Source: Microplitis mediator (lineage: Eukaryota > Arthropoda > Insecta > Hymenoptera > Braconidae). From it: a stretch of 64,000 nucleotides of DNA. How positions within the stretch are numbered: position 1 is the stretch's first letter; each line of letters opens with the position of its first letter. The stretch spans positions 10,230,001-10,294,000 of the forward strand of contig NC_079975.1 in NCBI RefSeq assembly GCF_029852145.1, read 5' to 3'. The translations under genes were made by a program, and so were the position numbers. Positions 1 to 64,000 of this stretch are shown in pieces. The notes under the pieces were generated by a model that saw only the letters and a program-made list of their open reading frames with translations, did not search any database and was not told the origin of the DNA.

Positions 1-1354
1 TAATTTTCGTAATTACTAAAAAAAAAAAATAGTAAATATTTTTTTTTTATAAACAATAATGTTTATTTGTCAATATATGTCACATTAATAATTCTTCAAC
101 CGGTTATTTAACATATTTCATGATGTTTATTTATTTAATTAATAATAGCGTTAATAATTATCTTAGTTAAATTATGTCAGTCAATTTATATTATATTTTA
201 CGTTATAACAAATGCGTGTTGTATGTGCGTTGGCGTTACAGACAAAATGATGACATCCGCATGCTCGTTATTATTTGTTATATACATTTAATTCAATAAA
301 AATAATAATTAATTAAGTGAATTTTATTATTTGCGTAAATATATATTATGAATTTATAATAATATTAAAATCCGAGTTAAATGTATTGTGGTATAAAGCG
401 ATACAGATAAAATAATTTCAACTATTTCTATCAATAAGTTTTAATGAGTATCTGAAAATAAAATAAAGTATTATTAAATTGAATTGAATTGAATGAAATT
501 GCAAAAAGAAAAAGTATATATGTATATTTAAACTGTGATTGTTAAGATTCTATGATATTAGATTTATCGTGAGACTTTAATAGAAAAAAGCTCCTCGTTG
601 TTTTCTACTTTTATATCACCGAAGACTTTGGAATAAATAATCCTCCACTCGCAGTAATGCTCTTTCGGTTAGCCTCTACTAACCTGGCCCCTTGGGGACA
701 CATAAATTTTGCGTAAAATTGACTGGAAGAAAAGGCATACATTAGCCCGAGGATCTGGTAAAATATAAATAATACATGATAGAGATGACTGAAAATCGTA
801 AACGTGAGGTACCTTCACGGATAAAAGAAATACGTTCGATATTATTCATATAAAATATAAAAAAGATTTTGTATACTGATAAAGTATTTTTTATTTTATT
901 TTATTATTTATGAATAAATTGTTTTTATTTTATTTTTTCATTCTTACATTTAAAAAGATGACCTTCAGAGAGTATTTTATAGAAAATTTATGATAGTCTA
1001 GAAATTTATTTTTAAATATTTTTTATGCAAATTTATTTTAGTTAGTTTTAAATCTATTTATGATCATAATGAGCTCACGTCAAACCATTACACATGTAAA
1101 TTTATATTACGAGGCTGCACGTATTGCTTTTTAATAGAGTAGACTACTTGAGATGATAATAAAAAAATTAAACGCAAATTACTACCTATGAATATGTAAT
1201 CTTAATTACACATTTCTTTTTAAATTTATTACATTATTATTTAATATGTATTTTCTATACCATTTGATTTTAGTTTTATTATTTTATAAATTTATTTATG
1301 TATATTATTCCTATTTTATAATAAATAATTCTTTTCTATTCATAAACATTTTGT
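1..1354. other. AT-rich flank, no gene seen
   Basis: The sequence is AT-rich and stop-dense in all frames. About 560-780 is slightly less AT-rich and could hide a noncoding exon, but I see no splice-site pair or ORF that supports one. Confidence 0.5.
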
Positions 1355-1835
1355 TTCTTTGCTTATTAGTTTCACTTTTTTTTGTCTTCTTCCCCACTCT
1401 TGTCTTTTTTTTTGTCTGCTAGTCAACATTTGCACTTCGTATTCTTTGGCATAATTGATTATTGCTTTTTTCTGTTCCGTACTTAGTGTTTCGAGGATTT
1501 TTTCTGTCATAGTTTCACTGTTTTCTCGCCTTAAACGTCTAGGGCCTTAACCGTCACGTGCTTCATTAACTTCCTGATCTCTGGGCACATCCTTATATCT
1601 TACAAGTCTTCCTCCTGCCTTGTGCACGATCTGCATTTTGTTTCCTTGGACCTTTTACTTTTTGTATTGCCTAGGTTTTCGAATCTGATTCTCGTTCATT
1701 GCTCTTTCTCATATGCTTTCAGCTTCTTATCTTCCCAGTATGTCTCTGGCCCTAAGTCTTTCTTAAGCTTTTGGTATTCTTTCCAGTAGTTGGACTTTCC
1801 TATTTTTGCCCAGTGAATTTGTAATTTATTATCTA
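1355..1835 (-). mobile_element. Degraded LINE ORF2 C-terminus
   Basis: Read on the minus strand, several frames give blocks typical of the C-terminal end of a non-LTR retrotransposon reverse transcriptase protein. One is a tryptophan-rich segment (WAKIGKSNYWKEYQKLKK); further on comes a CRSC...EEDL...IRMCPEI block resembling the Cys-rich tail of R1/Jockey/I-type LINEs; then a lysine/arginine-rich end. Frameshifts and stops break it. No promoter or RT core is present, so it is a dead 5'-truncated fragment. Confidence 0.5.
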
Positions 1836-2034
1836 TTGCGCTGTTTGTAGGTTTATCTATATATATTGTATATTTTTTTTTTTACCTACCTAATACTTTT
1901 TCGAATATTTTCATACTTTTATATATTTCACATTATTATTACATTGATTCATAATAGATAATTTTTATTTTTAAATCGTCGAAAAATAATAATTCAATAA
2001 AAAATTTAATAACAAACTACCCTATCAAAAGAAT

Positions 2035-2705
2035 CCATGTGGGATTGCATGGGAACCCATAGGAATCCATATGGAAAAGCATGGATTTATGTAAGCATCC
2101 ATGTAGGAAACCACGGGTATCTGGTTCTCATATGGGAAATCCACATAGGAAATTGTGGGATTCCCATGTAGGAACCTCTGATAGAAAGCTGTGGGTATCT
2201 AGATTCCCATATAAAAACTTGACATAGGAATTAGAATATATGGATTTTTTTGTAGAAAATTCACATAGAAATCTAGGTTTCTATACCAGTAATTTCTATA
2301 GAATCTGAGGTATCTGGATTTTTACGTCTATGGTCTATTGATACGCGCATATGAATAAAAGAACAGGTTAATATTCTATTGGCAGGATATATTTTTTTTT
2401 CATCAATTTGTTTGTATCCATAACGTGACGCTTTTTGTTAATTTTCCAAATTCCTAATCCATACAAGATTCCCATATGGATTTTGATATGGTGCAAATTC
2501 CCATGGGAAATCATCGTAAAAATCCACATAGAAATCCATACTAGATTCCCATATAGATTCGGTATGGTATGGATTCTCATAGAAACCCATGTACGAATCT
2601 ATATCGGGATCTATGCTGGATTCCTATAGGAAACCATATGGGAATTCATTCGAAGACGTCATGTAGAAACCCACATAGAAATCTAGGCTAGCTTCCCTCA
2701 TGGAA
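2035..2705. repeat. Degenerate short-motif repeat array (CCATATGG-like)
   Basis: About 650 bp in which short palindrome-rich words recur in both orientations: ATTCCCATATGG, AAATCCACATAGGAA, ATCCATGTAGGAA and TTCCTATAGGAAACC. Spacing is roughly 20-35 bp and irregular. A plain ~70-bp spacer (about 2340-2440) separates two clusters. Two overlapping ORFs here, one per strand, are translations of the repeat and not genes. Confidence 0.7.
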
Positions 2706-2966
2706 CTTTTTGATAGAATAATCGCTAATATTCCATTGTTATTGTAATAATAAAATTTCAAAAGTTCTCGAATTTTCTAGATTTAAATTCCTTAACGTTT
2801 CTTTATAATTATTATATTTCTAGTTGAGAGAAAAAAATAAATATTAGTGTGTTCAATAAAAAAATTATTATTAATTCTGATAATAAAAAATAATTATAAA
2901 TTATGTGATTATATTAGAAGCGAAATAAAATAGCATTACCATTAATATAAATGATAAAATTTATAA

Positions 2967-4001
2967 ATGTTAAGTATGAGTTCATTTTATTTTCTACTTT
3001 TTATTATCACGATCATTTTTGCCATCATAGTTAGTTTTCCTATGGCATTCTTTCGAAGGTACTCGAATAATAGAATTTCTATCCTTCCCAAGACAGAACC
3101 AAATAATTTAGGGTATAATTCAAATAATGTTGCTTCAAATGAAGAATTTTTGAATTTACAAGAACCTAGTCATGTTCCTACTCCGACTAATGATAATTGG
3201 GAATCACTACAAAATGATCAAGTACTTTCAGCGGGAATATTTAACTCCAAAGAACCTATACCAGAAGAATCACTAAACGAACAATTAATAAACTTAAATA
3301 GTATCGATACTGATACTACTACCGCTGATGATAAGTTTAACGATAATTTCAAAAATATTATAAAACAAACAATAAAACAAAATATTAAATATCTTTTAAG
3401 TGATAATAATAATTATGAAACACACTTATCTTATCCTGATAATTACGTTCAAGATATACTTAAAAATATAAAAGGAAATGAAACTAGTAGTTTAAAAGAT
3501 TTGTGTAATTTTGGTATTCAAATATTACACATGCATTTAACTTCACAGAGAAAAAAAAAATTTTATATGAATTCATTGATTAATATTATTAAAAATATTA
3601 ATAAAATAATTGTCCCGCAAGCTAATTTAAACGATAATAATTTACCAGAGACAGATAAATCCAAATGGGATAATACTATCTTTCGTTTATTAATTTTACT
3701 TGCAATGTATGAGTACATTGGATACAACAGTTTAAATAAATTATCTACTTGTCATAATGTAATAAAGTCTATTATTCAAAAGTTTGATGAATCAGTTGGA
3801 ATGCCCTTTGATAACGATATTAAATTTATATGTTTAACAATACCGACATTACTAACAGATTATTTATATGATCGTCATAACTTTTATGATAAAATCAAAG
3901 AAGCCGTTGGCTATTTAGAAAATATATTTAATAAAATTGACCATCAAAATAACTTTTACTTCAATATCTATACAATATTTTCAAATGAATTGAGTAAATA
4001 A
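2967..4001 (+). CDS. ODV-E66-like N-terminal fragment (possible endogenous nudivirus/bracovirus-derived gene)
   Basis: An intronless ORF of 344 codons. Residues about 5-27 form one strong hydrophobic segment (SSFYFLLFIITIIFAIIVSF) followed by RR, as in an N-terminal signal-anchor. Residues 30-115 are low-complexity, Asn/Ser/Glu-rich. Residues 116-344 are helical. The stretch near residues 278-320, with a P-F-D-N-D-I...LTIP..L pattern then a helix with A..YL, resembles the alpha-toroid of polysaccharide-lyase-8-like proteins. The ODV-E66 envelope lyase of baculoviruses, nudiviruses and bracoviruses belongs to that fold group. Family members are usually about 650-700 residues, so this ORF stops about half way, before any catalytic Asn/His/Tyr region. 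The stop is followed at once by an A-rich tract, which could mark a retroposed copy made from a prematurely polyadenylated transcript. Base composition matches the AT-rich surroundings. Alternative: an unrelated orphan single-pass membrane protein. The ORF is real by length; the family assignment is weak. Confidence 0.4.
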   Translation: MLSMSSFYFLLFIITIIFAIIVSFPMAFFRRYSNNRISILPKTEPNNLGYNSNNVASNEEFLNLQEPSHVPTPTNDNWESLQNDQVLSAGIFNSKEPIPEESLNEQLINLNSIDTDTTTADDKFNDNFKNIIKQTIKQNIKYLLSDNNNYETHLSYPDNYVQDILKNIKGNETSSLKDLCNFGIQILHMHLTSQRKKKFYMNSLINIIKNINKIIVPQANLNDNNLPETDKSKWDNTIFRLLILLAMYEYIGYNSLNKLSTCHNVIKSIIQKFDESVGMPFDNDIKFICLTIPTLLTDYLYDRHNFYDKIKEAVGYLENIFNKIDHQNNFYFNIYTIFSNELSK

Positions 4002-4083
4002 AAAAAAAAAAAAATAAATAAAATAAAAAAAAAACATTTAGTATTGAAATTAAATAAATTTTTTTTTAATTTTTTGATTTCAG
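4002..4083 (+). other. A-rich tract, then polypyrimidine tract and splice acceptor
   Basis: After the ORF stop comes a run of A with AATAAA words (4001-4035). From about 4060 a T-rich tract leads to TTTTGATTTCAG ending at 4083, a strong 3' splice site. This implies that the first coding exon of the host gene begins at 4084 and is joined to an upstream noncoding exon that I could not place. Confidence 0.5.
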
Positions 4084-4397
4084 GACTCAACGATTCGAGT
4101 GTTAGTCAAGAGTAAATTCCAACAAACTCATTTTAATCCAACGAATATTTGAAAAAAAAAAAAAAAAAAATTATGAAAATTTCAAATGTGATAATAACAA
4201 ATTTTGAATTAATCGATATTATGGTTATCTATCGTGAACTTACGCGATTTCTTAATAGAAGACACTGAAGTTTGTTGAAACCATCTAAGTCATCGTAGAA
4301 ATGCCAACGTAAACGTTTAAGAAAATATCGTTTAATGTAAGTGCATGTATGCGTGTATATATGCACGCGTGTGTGCGTGACAACGAGGAGGAGGGTG
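4084..4397 (+). promoter_or_regulatory. Plekhh1: 5'UTR part of first PLEKHH coding exon
   Basis: Sequence between the acceptor at 4083 and the chosen start codon at 4398. It includes an in-frame upstream ATG at 4341 that would add 19 residues (Cys/Val/Thr-rich, encoded by a TGTGTG/TATATG repeat). That extension looks like translated simple repeat. The ATG at 4398 has G at -3 and G at +4 and begins a sensible protein (MDDIRGTSAGRR). Confidence 0.45.
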
Positions 4398-60230
<55,833 letters not shown>

Positions 60231-60281
60231 GATGTATATTACGATAAATATTTATACAAGTTTAGAAAATAAGGTATAACA

Positions 60282-60287
60282 AATAAA
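60282..60287 (+). terminator. Plekhh1: Candidate polyadenylation signal
   Basis: AATAAA 52 bp after the stop codon; further AATAAA words at about 60402-60410. Choice between them is not determined by sequence alone. Confidence 0.35.
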
Positions 60288-60289
60288 TA

Positions 60290-63043
60290 CTTAATATAGT
60301 TGAATCATGTGGCGTTAACGACATACTCATAGGCGTTTAAGTAAATAAGTAAATACGATTGAATGCACTGCCTAAAAATAGTAATGATAAAAAAAAATAA
60401 TAATAAATAAATAGTTTTGATGATAAGATATATTAAAAGAACATGATTAATAGATAACTGGAACTAATCCTAGCAAAATATATTTTATTTCTATGATTGC
60501 TTGTACATATAACGTATTTAATTATAACGTAAGATTGTGAAGTATAAAAAAAAAAATTAAAAAAAATAGGATTATTGAATCTAAAAATAAAACAAAAAAA
60601 TAAACTGATTTGTAAATAGTAACTCTTTGTCGTAATCAATGTGTAGAATTCTGAGTTAATTATAAGGGAAGATGCAGGACATCGGACTCTCATAATTTGA
60701 GATAACAAGGGCCGGTTTTCTTGCCAATAAAACAAGCGTTAAATTAACCAAAACCCTTTTTTTTTTGTAAGGAGCCATACTTAAATTATGTAAAAAATTT
60801 AAGAGCAAGGGAGAGTAAAACGAATTCGTTACAGTGTAGAAGAAAGCGTTAAAAATGTTTGTACGTAATTTATCAAAAATTATAAAACTTGATGGTAATT
60901 AATGAAAATAATTTTAATTTAATTTGCCGCCCCGGAATTTGCTTATATATAAATATAATTTATTTTAATAATAAATAAATCTATCTTAACAATACTTGAT
61001 CTCTTCCAATCCACTGTAGATTTTTATTACAGATGTAATTCCTCAATGATTATGAAAGCAATCCAAATATGATGATTTGAAAGTTCTGAGAATAAAAGAA
61101 AATTACGTACAATATAGAGGATAAGTAGAGGTTGGAGGGAGGGGGTAATATTTTGATAGGAATTATATCTTAAGAAGGGTGGGGGTCAAAATGTGATCCT
61201 AAACGCATTATGTAATTTAAGTACAGCCCCTCAATACTATTTAAAATAATTAATCTCATCACATTCATTATACGATTTTTCGTGATCAATTAAAAAAATT
61301 TTTAACTTTTTATTGTATTGACAATTAAAAAACGTTGGATTAAGTACAATTTTAATACTTTATAATATAAAATTTAACTGCGTATTGACATGCGAAAATT
61401 AAATCATGATTAATCGATTATTTAATTCATTTTATTTCTAAAAAAGATTTTTAATGATTAATTAATAATTACTATTGTAAATATTTAAATAATAATTTTT
61501 GTAATTACTTAGAACAAAAGGTGTCACATGAAAAATAAATTATGTTGTTAATTTTTTTAAATTTGATTTGTAAAAATAATGCTTGAAATCGAAATATTTA
61601 GATTAAGATATATTAATCTCGATGTTCAATAAATTAATACGTCATTGATATTAATTAAATACTTTTTCAACAACATATATGTAATTTTAGTTTGCAATAA
61701 ATATTAAATTTTTCACATACATATTAATATTTATGTAATTAAAAATATTAAAGTGTTTACTTTCTTTGCTTTAGGTTCAAAATTTTTTTCGAGCATCGAT
61801 ATTTAAACACTTTTTTGTCATAATTGAGAACAATTATTTTTTTTTTTTGATAACTCATTTTTTTATCAACTTTTTTTTGTTAGTATTTGAAATACAACTT
61901 AATTTTTAATTGAATCTATAATTTTTAATTCAAATAATCAATATTCTCTTAAAAAAACTTTTATTTTATAAAAATATATTATAAATCACGGGAAAGTCGA
62001 AAGTTTTACATTAAAAATGTTTATTTTGAAAACTATATAATTAAATACGATAAAAAAATTTTAATTCCATATAAAAAACATAATAAATAGTTTATTTTTT
62101 TTCATTTTGTTTATTTACATCTACAAATAAAATATTCAATAATTACCTGCAATTGAATGAATCTGAAATATATATACACCAATATTTGCTATTTCAACAG
62201 AAAATAATGTAAAATAAGTGGTCGAATATTTAATATACTTTAACTACTTCTTGTGCCATGAAGGTATTCAAATAAATTTGTTATTAAAATTATAAATATG
62301 AAGATCCATATTGTCACTAAAATTTATTATTTTTTAGTACTACGGATGATTGAAATAGAAAAAATAATTAAGTATTAAATTAAATTGTAGTTTTATACGT
62401 TAATAACAATAAACTTGAGCGAATGTAGGAATATTATTTTTTTTTTATTAATTCTCTTTACATAAAAACAATGATATATATTATTATTAAATAATATTGA
62501 CGATATTCTGGTAAAAACTAGTCTTTATTTATAATTAAAGAGTATTATATTAAATGATACGTCTTAAATTAACCAAACTTTTATACAAATTATTGATATT
62601 AATTTACAAAAAAAAAAAATATATATATATGTAAAATCTTAAATTGTAAAAGAAATATTAATGCGGATAAATTACGGACGTCTTCCCTTTTACGTAAAAT
62701 AGGAAAAGAAGAAAAAAAAGAAAAACTATAAAGCTGATAAAATTGACTTGTGACACGCACAAGTTTTCATTTAAATATATATTAAATAACCATTCCTGGT
62801 AAAGCGATTTAAAAAAATAGCTATACAATTAAATGATAAATATGTATAATTGTTCAATTAATTTTATAATTTAAAATAAATAATTATGTCATTATAGTGA
62901 ATAGTACAAAGAATAAAACACAAACACGACAATTTGTTGTCTAATTTTTTATAAATAAACATTATTATGCTATCACAAAATGAATGACGAGTTTCTGATG
63001 TAAGATATGAAATATGTGTATTTGAATGTTAGAATTAAGTAAG
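60290..63043. other. 3' flank, no gene seen
   Basis: AT-rich and stop-dense. Only notable patch: G-rich 61128-61190 (GGTTGGAGGGAGGGGG and GGGTGGGGG), see findings. The 100-codon reverse ORF at 60433-60735 is low-complexity AT-rich sequence without family resemblance. Confidence 0.6.
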
Positions 63044-63693
63044 TAAGGTAAAAGACTCACTACCCGCTCACTTTTCATTGGATTGAGATTATGCCACTCA
63101 ATATAAATTGGTAAATAAAATAAAAAATCATTTTTCTTTTATATTTATTTTTTGTAGTTTTAAATAATAGAATAAAATTTTAATTTAAAGAAAAATCTTA
63201 ATAATTTATTTTTTAAATAAGGTTGTTGAGTGCACCTATAGTCGCGCACTAAAAGTTGTGATATACCATTACTTGATCAACACATAACACTATACTCGCT
63301 CAAAGACAATATTAATTGAATTATTATAAGTTTATTGATTTGGAGAATAATTTATAAAATATATTACTTTATTTAATTTTCGCAAATTTAAAACATATAT
63401 TGAGTAACATACAATTAAAAAATTATTAAAGGATTTAACTGAACCTAAATTTAATCTAACGAACGAACGTTAAGGGGGGAAAGGGGTCTGAGATACATAA
63501 AAACAGAACATATATTTGTGATTTTTCTTTACAGAGTACCTTCTTTATTAAAATTCTTCAAATTTGTGACATTGTTAAGCATCATTTCAAGAATATTCTG
63601 AAAATTTTTTTTCTATAAAAATTATAAGAACGCATTTGTTAGTTAACGTGAGCGATTACTGGTACGGTTCATGTTTAGGGTCTTTTACCTTAA
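63044..63693. mobile_element. TTAA-flanked element, ends GGTAAAAGAC (copy 2)
   Basis: Left GTAAGGTAAAAGACTCACTA, right GGGTCTTTTACCTTAA. Homologous to 23384-23882, with an extra interior stretch (63115-63260 and 63470-63650). Noncoding. Confidence 0.7.
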
Positions 63694-64000
63694 TTGTTTT
63701 TAGGATAAAAAAAAAATTAAAGGCCGTTTTTCATAAAAAAAAAAAAAGAAATTGTGTGTAAACTTAGTTTATTGTTAATGTAATATTTTATTTGCTGTGT
63801 ATTATTTACAATTGAATGACAAGATAATTTATGATTCAGTTTACCAATAATTGTACTTTTGTACAAATAAATTAATAAAAATTTCATTGTCAAAATTATT
63901 ACTATCATTGTCATTAAACTATACATCTATTATACTAGACAGTAGTTTTTATTAGACATTATAAAATTGATAAATTATGAGTATATTTAAAAAAAAATCA
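63694..64000. other. AT-rich end of window, nothing seen
   Basis: No ORF or repeat end I can support; the 69-codon reverse frame is low-complexity. Confidence 0.5.

Noticed and set aside
4341..4397. Upstream in-frame ATG giving a 337-codon first exon
   Set aside because: The 19 extra residues come from a TG/TA simple repeat, and the ATG at 4398 has the better start context.

Overview
This is an AT-rich animal nuclear sequence, most likely from a hymenopteran insect. A parasitoid (braconid-like) wasp would fit. The grounds are the insect-type exon/intron structure, the dense load of short inverted-repeat transposons, and one intronless ORF that looks like a fragment of a nudivirus/bracovirus ODV-E66-type protein. 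The organism is inferred, not proven. No bacterial features, CRISPR array or confident tRNA/rRNA were seen.

One large host gene fills most of the window on the + strand (4398-60230). It is a PLEKHH1/MAX-1-type cytoskeletal adaptor: N-terminal coiled coil, Ser-rich linker, two PH domains, MyTH4 and FERM. I assembled 19 coding exons by hand from splice sites and homology. They join in phase throughout to 4,908 nt, or 1,635 residues plus stop. A separate exon at 25328-25399 would give a second N-terminus (about 1,343 residues) and implies an internal promoter. Intron 1 is about 31 kb and holds most of the repeats.

Layout: 1-4083 has a degraded LINE tail, a degenerate CCATATGG-type repeat array and the ODV-E66-like ORF. 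4084-5345 is the first coding exon of the host gene. 5346-36211 is giant intron 1, with a 510-bp tandem/inverted repeat block bracketed by ATT microsatellites, a 2.5-kb near-perfect palindrome, a LINE tail, a CpG-rich island, the alternative first exon, and two special elements. 36212-47732 holds exon 3 and a repeat-rich intron. 47733-60230 holds the remaining exons, whose introns carry nested MITEs and a mariner remnant. 60231-64000 is 3' flank with one TTAA-flanked element.

The most novel-looking system is a pair of composite elements (27869-32210 and 38793-40449). They share a 215-bp left module and a 339-bp right module but carry different host-gene cargo. Copy 1 carries intron-containing pieces that include a recognisable G3BP/rasputin first coding exon and a CpG-rich promoter with an NRF1/ewg-type palindrome. 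Copy 2 carries three exons whose splice sites keep one frame open for 156 codons. In both copies the right module supplies the same in-frame C-terminal tail of about 29 residues, so the element end seems able to cap captured exons. A second unusual unit (34020-35359) is a small TIR element with subterminal repeat arrays around a 144-codon ORF of unknown family.
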